From F23-B02 sp963632825 (GTDB lineage: Bacteria > Bacillota > Clostridia > Oscillospirales > Oscillospiraceae): DNA of 54,647 nucleotides. A program made the position numbers and the translations under genes. Under the pieces are notes generated by a model. It made no database searches. It was given only the letters and a program-made list of their open reading frames with translations, and was not told where the DNA came from. This document shows, piece by piece, positions 33,341 through 41,355 of this stretch (the stretch's first letter is position 1; every line of letters starts with the position of its first letter). The DNA is taken from positions 1 through 54,647 of the forward strand of contig CAVGWF010000031.1 of NCBI GenBank assembly GCA_963632825.1. Direction: 5' to 3'.

Positions 33341-33541
33341 ATGAAGGCAGGAATACATCCTAATTATCAGCCCACCGTTATAAAGTGCGCCTGCGGCGCG
33401 ACCATCGAGACCGGCTCGACCCGCCCCGGCATCACCGTCGAGATCTGCTCGAAATGCCATCCCTTCTACACCGGCAAGCAGAAGCTCGTTGACACCAGCG
33501 GCCGCGTTGATAAGTTCAATAAGAAGTACGGCATTAAGTAA
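33341..33541 (+). CDS. rpmE: 50S ribosomal protein L31
   Basis: A 66-residue L31 (bL31) of the zinc-binding type: KCACGA near the start and EICSKCHPFYTGKQK supply the four cysteines (CxC and CxxC). It contributes to a bridge between the ribosomal subunits. GAGGAG precedes ATG 33341; an out-of-frame ATG at 33334 lies between. Strong promoter upstream and terminator downstream make it a single-gene unit. Confidence 0.97.
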   Translation: MKAGIHPNYQPTVIKCACGATIETGSTRPGITVEICSKCHPFYTGKQKLVDTSGRVDKFNKKYGIK

Positions 33542-33558
33542 TTTTATATTGCAGCTTG

Positions 33559-33587
33559 AGACCGCATCTTCTGATGCGGTCTTTTTC
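33559..33587 (+). terminator. Terminator of rpmE
   Basis: The stem GACCGCAT / ATGCGGTC with a 6-base loop, followed by TTTTTC. Confidence 0.85.
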
Positions 33588-33658
33588 TGTTTCCTCGTCA
33601 AATATGGTCATTTTTGTGCAAATTTTGAATATCTGTCCGCTAACGCTCTAAAGCTTGG

Positions 33659-33664
33659 TATAAT
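33659..33664 (+). promoter_or_regulatory. Extended -10 promoter of the small lipoprotein gene
   Basis: Perfect TATAAT with TGG directly before it. No clear -35 hexamer. Confidence 0.5.
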
Positions 33665-33696
33665 ATACTTGGTTTTTCTGCTTTAGGGAGGACAGG

Positions 33697-34191
33697 ATGA
33701 CGGTAAAGAAAATATTGGCAATGGTTATCGCGCTTGCCGCTATGCTCACGATGCTCGCGGGCTGCGGCGACGACAGCGAGGACGAGGCAAACGGCAGCAC
33801 CTATGAGTACAAATATGTGGTCAGGGATCTGCCGGAGCCCAAGTATATAACCCCTGCCGAGGCGTTTGCCGGAGGCAGCGGCACGGCTGCCGATCCGTAT
33901 CAGATAGCCGATGCCGCGCAGCTTGCGCTGCTTACGACCGACAACGACAAGGCGTCGGATAAGAACATTCAGGCAAAGGATGCCGTTTTGAAGATCTCGA
34001 ATTGCACGAGCACCTGCACCATGGTCGTAAACGAGCCGGGCGCCGAGGAGTACACCGACTATATCGGCGGCGTTATCGGCAATGCGTCCGCGGCGGACGG
34101 CTTCTCGATACTCGTTACAAGGTGCACCTATTCCGGCGCTGACAGAGGTCTGGGCAACACGGATCTCCCCGATGTCGGAACGAAGAAATAA
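33697..34191 (+). CDS. Small lipoprotein of unknown function, GLUG-like region
   Basis: 164 residues with a lipoprotein signal peptide (KKILAMVIALAAMLTM, lipobox LAGC, Cys about 24) and an acidic spacer. The segment GGSGTAADPYQIADAAQL resembles the entry segment of large clostridial GLUG-repeat surface proteins, and YIGGVIGNASAA resembles a GLUG unit. Those proteins are usually many hundreds of residues long, so this may be a reduced or degenerate relative. Two cysteines in CTSTC may bridge. The stop codon lies within an 11-bp tandem repeat (34179-34210), which could make the C-terminus variable. Function unknown. Confidence 0.75.
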   Translation: MTVKKILAMVIALAAMLTMLAGCGDDSEDEANGSTYEYKYVVRDLPEPKYITPAEAFAGGSGTAADPYQIADAAQLALLTTDNDKASDKNIQAKDAVLKISNCTSTCTMVVNEPGAEEYTDYIGGVIGNASAADGFSILVTRCTYSGADRGLGNTDLPDVGTKK

Positions 34192-34210
34192 CGAAGAAAT
34201 AACAAGAAAG
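34179..34210 (+). repeat. 11-bp tandem repeat across the lipoprotein stop codon
   Basis: AACGAAGAAAT occurs twice in a row (34179-34189, 34190-34200), followed by a degenerate third copy AACAAGAAAG. The stop TAA (34189-34191) straddles the first junction. Confidence 0.85.
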
Positions 34211-34222
34211 AGGTAACACGGT

Positions 34223-34591
34223 ATGTGGATACTTACATGGAAAAAATACGGGCTTTCCAAATCTGGGACGGCTCTGAGCGTTTTCGGCGCTTTTATGAGA
34301 TACGCCGGCGCTATGCTGCTGTTCAAGGGTATCATACCGACGGGGATAGTTTTGTTCCTTATCGGTATCGGTATTCATTTTGCCGCCGAGTCGGTGGCGC
34401 ACGGCGATTGGGTAAAGTATGTGCAGACGAGCGGTCTCGCCCAGCGGATACAAAACGGCGACCTCCAGACCGCGGCACAGATATATACCAAGATCGAGGA
34501 TGAGAAGAAGCGGCAGTACCTCCTCTCGCTCAACCCGCAGATACCGTCATACATAGCTTATATGAAGCAGACCGGACAGCCCGTCGGCTGA
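34223..34591 (+). CDS. Small membrane protein of unknown function
   Basis: 122 residues. Two hydrophobic segments lie in the first half (about 18-35 and 37-55: ALSVFGAFMRYAGAMLLF, IIPTGIVLFLIGIGIHFAA). A soluble helical C-terminal half follows (SGLAQRIQNGDLQTAAQIYT, then KIEDEKKRQYLLSLNPQIP). GAGGT precedes ATG. It begins 31 bases after the lipoprotein gene, so the two are probably one operon. No family recognised. Confidence 0.75.
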   Translation: MWILTWKKYGLSKSGTALSVFGAFMRYAGAMLLFKGIIPTGIVLFLIGIGIHFAAESVAHGDWVKYVQTSGLAQRIQNGDLQTAAQIYTKIEDEKKRQYLLSLNPQIPSYIAYMKQTGQPVG

Positions 34592-34610
34592 CCGGAGGCT
34601 CTGCAAGCAT

Positions 34611-34643
34611 TTATCCCCCGCAGGCGCTGCCCGCGGGGGATAA
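34611..34643. terminator. GC-rich hairpin after the small membrane protein gene
   Basis: An 11-bp perfect stem (TTATCCCCCGC / GCGGGGGATAA) around an 11-base loop. No T-run follows on either strand, so terminator activity is uncertain. Confidence 0.45.
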
Positions 34644-34669
34644 GCTATGCCGACTTTTTCTATATTCTC

Positions 34670-34698
34670 GTGACAAGCGGCGCGGGATTTGGTATACT
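34670..34698 (+). promoter_or_regulatory. Promoter of hflX-yigZ
   Basis: GTGACA (34670-34675), 17-bp spacer, TATACT (34693-34698) with TGG extension. Confidence 0.65.
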
Positions 34699-34765
34699 GT
34701 AGTATCAATCGAAGTTAAAAGGACTGATAACAATAGAAGCAAACGAGGTAAAAATTGAACGCGCG

Positions 34766-36034
34766 GTGCTCGCGGGACTTTCGGCGGCATCCATGGAGCC
34801 TAAGGAGCGCTCAACCGATATATCCATGCAGGAGCTTGCCGCGCTTGTTGAAACTGCCGGCGGCGAGCCGGTCGGAATGCTTATACAGAACCGTCCAACG
34901 CCCGATCCGCACAGCTTTATCGGCGACGGTAAGGTAGCCGAGCTCAAGGAGTTTATAGAGATGAACGACTGCGATCTCGCAGTGTTCGACAACGAGCTCT
35001 CGCCATCGCAGATGAGGGTGCTGTCCGAGGAGCTGGGCGTAAAGGTGCTCGACCGTTCGGGACTCATACTCGATATATTCGCCCAGCGTGCGCAGACGCG
35101 CGAGGGTCAGCTTCAGGTGGAGCTTGCGCAGTACAAATACCTGCTGCCGCGCCTGACAGGTATGTGGACCCATCTTGTGCGCCAGACGGCAGCCGGCGGC
35201 TCGTCGCCCATCGGCACGCGCGGTCCCGGCGAGACCCAGCTGGAGACCGACCGCCGCCATATCCGCAGAAAGATACAGAAGCTTGAGGAGGAGCTTGCCT
35301 CCGTGCGCAAGATCCGTTCCACTCAGCGCCGTAAACGCGAGAAAAACTCCGTGCCCATCGTTGCGCTTGTAGGGTACACGAACGCGGGAAAATCTACGCT
35401 TCTAAACTGCCTGACCGATGCCGGAATACCGGCAAACGACCGCCTTTTCGACACCCTTGATACCACGACCCGCAAGCTTCGCATAGACGAGCTCACGGAG
35501 GTGCTCGTGTCCGACACGGTCGGCTTTATACGCAAGCTGCCTCACCACCTTGTTGAGGCGTTCAAGGCAACGCTGGAGGAGCTGAGCTACGCCGATGTGC
35601 TGCTGCACGTCATCGACATTTCAAACCCAGACTGGGAGGAGCAGGCGCGCGTCGTGGACGAGCTCATCGAAAAGCTCGGCGCACGGCAGACCCCGTGCAT
35701 CCGCGTTTTCAACAAGTGCGATGCCTATGCGGGCATACTGCCGCACGGTGAGGACACGGTGTGCCTGTCCGCAAAGACCGGCGAGGGCGTTCTGGAGCTC
35801 GTGGAAAGGCTCTCGGCAATACTCGACAGGGGCAGCAGGAGGGTTCTGATGCACATCCCGTATTCCGAAGCGGGCATAGTCGACCTCTTGAACCGCGAGG
35901 CTGCCGTTGAGAGCATCGAGTATACGGATACCGGCATTGAAGCCGCCGCCGTCGTTCCGCCGGAGGTGTTCGGCAGGATAAAGCGCTTTATTCCCGGCTA
36001 CACGGAGCCCAAGGAGGACTGGGAGGACGAATAA
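34766..36034 (+). CDS. hflX: Ribosome-associated GTPase HflX
   Basis: At least 422 residues. The N-terminal HflX domain has the hallmark GTRGPGETQLETDRR; the G domain has G1 GYTNAGKST, G3 DTVGF and G4 NKCD. HflX splits stalled or hibernating 70S ribosomes in heat or antibiotic stress. The 5' end is uncertain. GTG 34766 is the first normal start codon, but it has no well placed ribosome-binding site, and homology seems to begin a few residues earlier. The frame is open back to 34703, with ATT 34754 (GAGGT before it) and ATA 34733 (AAAGGA before it) as non-standard candidates. It overlaps yigZ by one base. Confidence 0.93.
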   Translation: MLAGLSAASMEPKERSTDISMQELAALVETAGGEPVGMLIQNRPTPDPHSFIGDGKVAELKEFIEMNDCDLAVFDNELSPSQMRVLSEELGVKVLDRSGLILDIFAQRAQTREGQLQVELAQYKYLLPRLTGMWTHLVRQTAAGGSSPIGTRGPGETQLETDRRHIRRKIQKLEEELASVRKIRSTQRRKREKNSVPIVALVGYTNAGKSTLLNCLTDAGIPANDRLFDTLDTTTRKLRIDELTEVLVSDTVGFIRKLPHHLVEAFKATLEELSYADVLLHVIDISNPDWEEQARVVDELIEKLGARQTPCIRVFNKCDAYAGILPHGEDTVCLSAKTGEGVLELVERLSAILDRGSRRVLMHIPYSEAGIVDLLNREAAVESIEYTDTGIEAAAVVPPEVFGRIKRFIPGYTEPKEDWEDE

Positions 36035-36660
36035 TGAACGAGTATTTCATACCCGCCGGAAACGGCGAGGCTGAATTTGTCGAAAAGCGTTCGGACTTTC
36101 TCGGTCATGTGAGATTTGCCGAGACGGAGGATGCCGCGCGCGAGTTCATAAACGAGATGAAGAAAAAGCACTATGATGCCCGCCATAACTGCTGGTGCTA
36201 TATCATCCGCGGCGGCGCGGTGCGGTACTCCGACGACGGCGAGCCGCAGGGCACGGCCGGACTTCCGATGCTCGAGGTGTTTAAGCGCGAGGGTGTTGAG
36301 AATATCGTGTGCGTGGTGACGCGGTATTTCGGCGGCGTGCTGCTCGGAACGGGCGGACTGCTGCGCGCATACACAAAAAGCGCAAAGGATGCGCTCGATG
36401 CCGCCGGCATCGCCGCCGTAAGGCGGCGGGTGAGGGTGCTTGTCGAGTGCCCGTATTCGCTGCTTGAGAGGATGAAGCTTGAGTGCGCGGCTCTTGACGG
36501 AACGGTGCGCGATACGCAGTACGGTGCGCAGGTCGCGCTGGAGCTGCTCCTGCCGGAGAAAAGCGCCGCGACCTTTGCCGCGAGAGTCACGGAGGTAAGC
36601 GCCGGAGCCTGTACGGCGGAGCTCACGGGAGAGGAGCTTGTGCCGGTAAAGCTGCGGTAA
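36034..36660 (+). CDS. yigZ: YigZ/IMPACT family protein
   Basis: A 208-residue UPF0029 protein. The N-terminal domain has KKHYDARHNCWCYII, SDDGEPQGTAGLPML and VVTRYFGGVLLGTGGLLRAY, the last being the family signature. The C-terminal ferredoxin-like domain is DUF1949-like. The eukaryotic relative IMPACT binds GCN1 and affects translation control; the bacterial role is unresolved. Its start overlaps the hflX stop (TAATG), so the two are coupled, which fits a ribosome-related task. Confidence 0.93.
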   Translation: MNEYFIPAGNGEAEFVEKRSDFLGHVRFAETEDAAREFINEMKKKHYDARHNCWCYIIRGGAVRYSDDGEPQGTAGLPMLEVFKREGVENIVCVVTRYFGGVLLGTGGLLRAYTKSAKDALDAAGIAAVRRRVRVLVECPYSLLERMKLECAALDGTVRDTQYGAQVALELLLPEKSAATFAARVTEVSAGACTAELTGEELVPVKLR

Positions 36661-36673
36661 GCCGGACGAACGA

Positions 36674-36709
36674 CTGTACCATGCATGGTTTTGTATGGTG
36701 CAGTTTTTT
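36674..36709 (+). terminator. Terminator of hflX-yigZ
   Basis: The stem TGTACCAT / ATGGTGCA (one G-U pair) followed by GTTTTTT. Confidence 0.75.
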
Positions 36710-36821
36710 GCTTATCGGAAATAAAATCGAAAAAATTTTAAAAAAATAGAGGGAAATGCGAATGTGCGTCGTATAAGGGTATAGAGAGGAAAATTAACGG
36801 CTTGAAAGGAAGGGTGATAAT

Positions 36822-37826
36822 ATGGCGTGTCCGAGGGAAAGACGCGAGATAGCCGAGCGCACGCTCGTCGGACGGTATGGTGTCAGAGCGGAAAATTCCG
36901 CAGGCAGAGCCGTGAAGGAGCCGGAGTGCGAGATACGCACCTGCTTCCAGCGCGATGTGGACAGGATAACCCACTCAAAATCGTTCCGCCGCTTAAAGCA
37001 TAAAACGCAGGTGTACCTGCTGCCGGAGGGCGACCACTACCGCACCCGCCTTACGCACACGCTGGAGGTGTCGCGTCTTGCACGCACGGTTGCGAGGGCG
37101 CTGGACCTCAACGAGGATCTCACCGAGGCGATGGCGCTCGGTCACGATCTGGGGCATACGCCGTTCGGTCATGCCGGAGAGCGTGCGCTTGCGAAGATAT
37201 ATGCGCCGGGCTTTAAGCATTATGAGCAGTCACTGAGAGTGGTGGATATACTCGAGCGCGACGGCAGGGGGCTGAACCTCTGCTGCGAAACGCGCATGGG
37301 CATACTGCACCACACCCACGGTGCACCCGACGATACGCGCGAGGCCACCGTCGTCAGACTGTCCGACCGCATCGCATACATAAACCACGACCTTGACGAC
37401 ACTATCCGCGCCGGCATACTCCGCAGTGAGGATGTGCCAGATATGATCCGCACCCGCTGCGGCGAGCGCAACAGCGAGCGAATAAACTCCATCGTTCTCG
37501 ACCTGATCGAAAACAGCCGTGACGGGGTAATAAAAATGAGCGATTACATGCAGGAGGCGGTGGACTTTTTCCATGCCTTCATGTACTCGGATGTGTATAC
37601 AAATCCCATTGCAAAGAGCGAGGAGAGCAAGGTGGACGGCATCATCGGAGGGCTTTTCGAGCATTACACCGCAAAGCCGGAGGAAATGCCGGAGGAAATG
37701 CAGATAATTGCCGGTAACGAGGGCGTTGAGCGCGCGGTGTGCGACTACATCTCCGGCATGACCGACGGCTATGCCATGGAGAAGTTCAGCGAGATATTCA
37801 TCCCCATGTCATGGACGGTGAAATGA
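36822..37826 (+). CDS. dgt: Deoxyguanosinetriphosphate triphosphohydrolase-like HD protein
   Basis: A 334-residue dGTPase-like HD-domain hydrolase (dNTP to deoxynucleoside and triphosphate). Metal ligands are visible in RTRLTHTLEVSRLARTVARA (His), LGHDLGHTPFGHAGER (HD pair) and SDRIAYINHDLDD (Asp). The sequence KSFRRLKHKTQVYL is typical of the shorter Firmicutes form, which is usual upstream of dnaG-rpoD. A good AAGGAAGGG site precedes ATG. Likely the first gene of dgt-dnaG-rpoD, the macromolecular synthesis operon. Confidence 0.94.
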   Translation: MACPRERREIAERTLVGRYGVRAENSAGRAVKEPECEIRTCFQRDVDRITHSKSFRRLKHKTQVYLLPEGDHYRTRLTHTLEVSRLARTVARALDLNEDLTEAMALGHDLGHTPFGHAGERALAKIYAPGFKHYEQSLRVVDILERDGRGLNLCCETRMGILHHTHGAPDDTREATVVRLSDRIAYINHDLDDTIRAGILRSEDVPDMIRTRCGERNSERINSIVLDLIENSRDGVIKMSDYMQEAVDFFHAFMYSDVYTNPIAKSEESKVDGIIGGLFEHYTAKPEEMPEEMQIIAGNEGVERAVCDYISGMTDGYAMEKFSEIFIPMSWTVK

Positions 37827-37850
37827 TAGAGCGGCTTCATGCCGGGAGAA

Positions 37851-37892
37851 CGCCGCAATCGCCATATCCGCAGGTGCGGAAAAACGCCTCGG
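37851..37892 (-). repeat. Mosaic dispersed repeat, copy D (module 1)
   Basis: On the minus strand it reads GAGGCGTTTTTCCGCACCTG, then CGGATATGGCGATTGCGG, nearly identical to 47345-47383. It lies between the dgt stop and the dnaG ribosome-binding site and fills most of the 91-base gap. Confidence 0.75.
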
Positions 37893-37917
37893 AAAAAAAG
37901 AAAGGAGAGATGTATTT

Positions 37918-39660
37918 ATGGCTATACCGGAGAGCTTTTTGCAGGAGCTCGTTGAGAGAAACGATATAGTGGATGTGGTCAGCGAGTATGTCTCCCTGAC
38001 AAAGCGCTCGGGCTCGAACCGCTTCGGTCTGTGCCCCTTCCACAGCGAAAAGACCCCGTCGTTTTCCGTATCGCCCGACAGGCAGATATACCACTGCTTC
38101 GGCTGCGGCAAGGGCGGCAGCGTTATAAACTTCATAATGGAGATAGAAAATCTCAGCTTCCCGGAGGCAGTGGCATTTCTCGCAAAGCGCGTGGGTATGC
38201 AGATGCCCGAGGAGGCCGATGACCGCGATGCAAGGCGCCGCAGACGGCTGCTCGACCTGAACCGCGACGCGGCAAGGTTTTTCTACTCCTGCCTGTCAAA
38301 GCCGGAGGGCAAGCCCGCGCTCGACTACATGGCAAAGCGGCAGATACTGCCGGCAACGGCAAAGCGCTTCGGACTCGGCTATGCGCCCGACACATGGGAC
38401 AGCCTTATAAAAGCAATGAGCGCGCTCGGCTATTCCGAATATGAAATGTTCGATGCCGGTCTGGTGCGCAAGGGCAAAAACGGCGGACATTATGACACGT
38501 TCCGCAACCGGCTGATGTTTCCGGTCATTGATGTGCGCGGCGATTTTATCGGCTTTTCCGGCAGAATACTCGGCGACGGTGAGCCAAAATACATGAACAC
38601 CCCGGAAACGCCGGTGTTCAGCAAAAGCCGCAATTTATTCGCGATGAATCTGGCTAAAAAGTCGAAGAGCGGACATATAATACTTGCTGAGGGCAATGTC
38701 GATGTCGTGATGATGCATCAGGCGGGCTTTGACGGCGCGGTCGCTTCGCTGGGCACCTCGCTCACCTCGGAGCAGGCGCGGCTGATATCGCACTATGTGA
38801 ACGAGGTAATAATCGCCTACGACAACGACGGTGCGGGCAGGAAAGCGGCTCAGCGCGCGATAGGACTGCTGGAGAAGCTCGACCTCAGGGTAAAGGTGCT
38901 TTCCATGTCCGGAGCAAAGGACCCGGACGAGTATATAAAGACCAAGGGTGCCGACGCGTTCCGCAATCTGCTGGAGAAGTCCGAAAACCACATAGACTAC
39001 CGCCTGCAAACGGTGACGGACAAGTACGACCTGAGCGTTGACGAGCAGAAGGTAGCGTTTCTGAAGGAGGCATCGGATATGGTGGCGCATCTGCCGGGCA
39101 GCGTCGAGCGTCAGGTGTACTCGATGCGCATCGCCGGCATGGCGGGAGTGTCCGCAGAGGTCGTGGTACAGGAGGTCGAGCGGCGCAGAAAGCGCCTCGT
39201 GCGCTCGGCACAGCGCACCGACGCGAGGTCGGCGGCTCATCCCGAACGGCAGCTCCAGCCGAGGGATAAGGAGCTCAGATACGACGATCCCGAGTCTGCC
39301 GCAGCCGAGGAGGGTATAATAAGGATACTCTATCTTGATCAGGGGCTGTGCCGAAGCAAGAAGCTTCCGGAGCCGGAGGAGTTTTCGTCGCCGGCACTGG
39401 CGCGGATATACTCGGTGCTCAAGGCAAAGTATGAAAACGGCGAGATCATCAGCATGGCGTCGATGAGCGCGGTGCTGCTCCCTCAGGAGGCGGCGCTTCT
39501 GGCGTCGGTGCTGCAAAAGCCCGAGGCTCTGCGCAACGGCGATATGGCGCTGCATGATTACATAGAAAAAATAAAGCACCGCTCCGAGCTGGCGGATACC
39601 GGCGGAGATCTGCGTGCGCTTGCAAATAAATATAAAGAAACTAAAGGATATGAGGGGTAA
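37918..39660 (+). CDS. dnaG: DNA primase DnaG
   Basis: A 580-residue primase. The CHC2 zinc finger uses C39, H42, C60 and C63 (CPFHSEKTPSF ... CFGCGKGG). The catalytic core includes the Toprim motifs EGNVDVVMMHQAGF and AYDNDGAGRKAAQ. The C-terminal DnaB-binding domain ends the protein. It makes RNA primers at the replication fork. Start supported by AAAGGAG. It is 5 bases from rpoD. The gap upstream of dnaG holds repeat copy D. Confidence 0.97.
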   Translation: MAIPESFLQELVERNDIVDVVSEYVSLTKRSGSNRFGLCPFHSEKTPSFSVSPDRQIYHCFGCGKGGSVINFIMEIENLSFPEAVAFLAKRVGMQMPEEADDRDARRRRRLLDLNRDAARFFYSCLSKPEGKPALDYMAKRQILPATAKRFGLGYAPDTWDSLIKAMSALGYSEYEMFDAGLVRKGKNGGHYDTFRNRLMFPVIDVRGDFIGFSGRILGDGEPKYMNTPETPVFSKSRNLFAMNLAKKSKSGHIILAEGNVDVVMMHQAGFDGAVASLGTSLTSEQARLISHYVNEVIIAYDNDGAGRKAAQRAIGLLEKLDLRVKVLSMSGAKDPDEYIKTKGADAFRNLLEKSENHIDYRLQTVTDKYDLSVDEQKVAFLKEASDMVAHLPGSVERQVYSMRIAGMAGVSAEVVVQEVERRRKRLVRSAQRTDARSAAHPERQLQPRDKELRYDDPESAAAEEGIIRILYLDQGLCRSKKLPEPEEFSSPALARIYSVLKAKYENGEIISMASMSAVLLPQEAALLASVLQKPEALRNGDMALHDYIEKIKHRSELADTGGDLRALANKYKETKGYEG

Positions 39661-39665
39661 CAGCC

Positions 39666-40931
39666 ATGGACGAGAAGAATAAAGCAATGACCGAGCAGGA
39701 GCTTGAAAAAGCAGCCGACGCACTGCTTGCCGAGGATGCGCTCAGGACCGAGCCCAAAAAGAAAGCGTCAAAGCGCAGGCCCAAGGAGGAGCCCAAGGAG
39801 GAAACGACACCTGCCGAGGCAAAAACCGCGGAGGATATCCTCAGCGAGCTGCTTGAAAAAGCAAAGAAAAACGGCAAGATAAGCACAAAGGAGATAGCGT
39901 CGCTCGAGGAAAAGGGCGTTGATGCCGAAACGATAACGAAGTTTTACGACATGCTTGAGGCAAATAATATAGACATCGACATAAGCGGCGACGATGCCAT
40001 TGCGATACTTGACGATATAGACATGCCGGAGATTGAGGAGCTCAACGAGATCGAGGAGGTCACCGAGGAGGAAATAGCCGAGGTAAAGGTAGATGACAGC
40101 TACAGCACCGACGATCCCGTGCGCATGTTCCTCAAGGAGATAGGCAAGGTGCCTCTGCTGACCGCCGAGGAGGAGGTCGAGCTCGCAATAAAGATGAGCC
40201 AGGGCGACGAGGAAGCCAAGCGCCGAATGACGGAGGCAAACCTCAGGCTCGTTGTTTCGATAGCAAAGCGCTATGTCGGCCGCGGAATGCTGTTTCTCGA
40301 CCTCATTCAGGAGGGCAACCTCGGTCTTATAAAGGCCGTCGAGAAGTTTGACTACACTAAGGGGTACAAGTTCTCGACCTATGCCACATGGTGGATCCGT
40401 CAGGCGATAACCCGCGCGATAGCCGATCAGGCGCGCACCATCCGCATACCGGTCCACATGGTAGAGACCATAAACAAGGTCATCCGCGTATCGCGCCAGC
40501 TCCTTCAGGAGCTCGGTCACGATCCCAGCGCCGAGGAGATAGCCGCCGAAATGGGCATGCCGGTGGACAAGGTGCGCGAGATACTTAAGATAGCGCAGGA
40601 GCCGGTGTCGCTCGAAACGCCCATCGGCGAGGAGGAGGACAGCCACCTTGGCGACTTCATTCCCGATGAGGATGCATCCGAGCCGAGCGAGGCCGCCAGC
40701 TTTTCGCTTCTCAAGGAGCAGCTCATGGAGGTGCTCGATACGCTCACTCCGCGCGAGAAGAAGGTGCTTGAGCTCCGCTTCGGAATCGTTGACGGCCGTA
40801 CCCGCACTCTTGAGGAGGTCGGCAAGGAATTTAATGTCACCCGCGAGCGTATCCGCCAGATCGAGGCCAAGGCACTGCGTAAGCTCCGTCACCCGAGCCG
40901 CAGCAAAAAGCTCAGAGACTTTTTGAACTGA
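39666..40931 (+). CDS. rpoD: RNA polymerase primary sigma factor (SigA/RpoD)
   Basis: 421 residues. An acidic/lysine-rich N-terminal extension with region 1.1 is followed by region 1.2 (DDPVRMFLKEIGKVPLLT), region 2 (LRLVVSIAKRYVGRGMLF, DLIQEGNLGLIKAVEKFDY, FSTYATWWIRQAITRA), region 3, and region 4 with the -35 helix-turn-helix (EEVGKEFNVTRERIRQIEAK). This is the housekeeping sigma; many promoters in the window fit its consensus. Third gene of dgt-dnaG-rpoD. Confidence 0.98.
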   Translation: MDEKNKAMTEQELEKAADALLAEDALRTEPKKKASKRRPKEEPKEETTPAEAKTAEDILSELLEKAKKNGKISTKEIASLEEKGVDAETITKFYDMLEANNIDIDISGDDAIAILDDIDMPEIEELNEIEEVTEEEIAEVKVDDSYSTDDPVRMFLKEIGKVPLLTAEEEVELAIKMSQGDEEAKRRMTEANLRLVVSIAKRYVGRGMLFLDLIQEGNLGLIKAVEKFDYTKGYKFSTYATWWIRQAITRAIADQARTIRIPVHMVETINKVIRVSRQLLQELGHDPSAEEIAAEMGMPVDKVREILKIAQEPVSLETPIGEEEDSHLGDFIPDEDASEPSEAASFSLLKEQLMEVLDTLTPREKKVLELRFGIVDGRTRTLEEVGKEFNVTRERIRQIEAKALRKLRHPSRSKKLRDFLN

Positions 40932-41002
40932 AAAAAACAAACGCCATGCGGGTGCCTGAGCAGCATTGCGGCAGTACGGTGCCGGCGTACAGGATCATAT
41001 AA

Positions 41003-41040
41003 TTGAAAGTGCGGTGCAGGACAATGCACCGCACTTTCAA
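41003..41040. repeat. Mosaic dispersed repeat, copy F (module 5 hairpin)
   Basis: TTGAAAGTGCGGTGCA and its perfect reverse complement (16-bp stem, 6-base loop). The same 16-mer starts the hairpin at 47578-47611. It lies 71 bases after rpoD and has no T-run. Upstream, 40932-41002 holds nothing else I recognise. Confidence 0.8.
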
Positions 41041-41113
41041 TATTGCCGCGCCTACCTACAGTGAAGGTGTTAACAAAGCGGCTTGTGCGCAGCTTCAGGT
41101 GTGCAAATATAAT

Positions 41114-41137
41114 AAAACCGCCCGGCCGGGCGGTTTT
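41114..41137. terminator. Bidirectional terminator between rpoD and the DUF951 gene
   Basis: A perfect 24-base palindrome with arms AAAACCGCCC / GGGCGGTTTT, followed by T on both strands. It serves the dnaG-rpoD and rarA-DUF951 operons, which converge. Confidence 0.85.
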
Positions 41138-41147
41138 TATAATGGCT

Positions 41148-41345
41148 TTACAAGGCTTCTGCGCTGCGGTCAACGGCGCGGATGTTTTTTTCGAATTTGC
41201 TGCGCGCTCCCATTACCTCATGCCCGCAGCCGAGGCATCTGAGCTTGAAATCAGCGCCGGTGCGCAGAACCTGCCAGCGCTTTTCACCGCAGGGGTGCGC
41301 CTTTTTCATGGTGAGAATATCACCCACACGAATATCCATCGGCAT
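41148..41345 (-). CDS. DUF951 family protein
   Basis: A 65-residue protein of the DUF951 family: MDIRVGDILTMKKAHPCGE, then LRTGADFKLRCLGCGHEVM, then ARSKFEKNIRAV. A CxxC pair plus the PCG cysteine suggests a small metal-binding or nucleic-acid-binding fold. ATG 41345 (MPMDIRVG) has GAGGTG six bases upstream. It lies 10 bases after rarA and is probably cotranscribed. The family is widespread in Firmicutes but has no settled function. Confidence 0.88.
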   Translation of the reverse strand: MPMDIRVGDILTMKKAHPCGEKRWQVLRTGADFKLRCLGCGHEVMGARSKFEKNIRAVDRSAEAL

Positions 41346-41355
41346 CGAAAGCACC

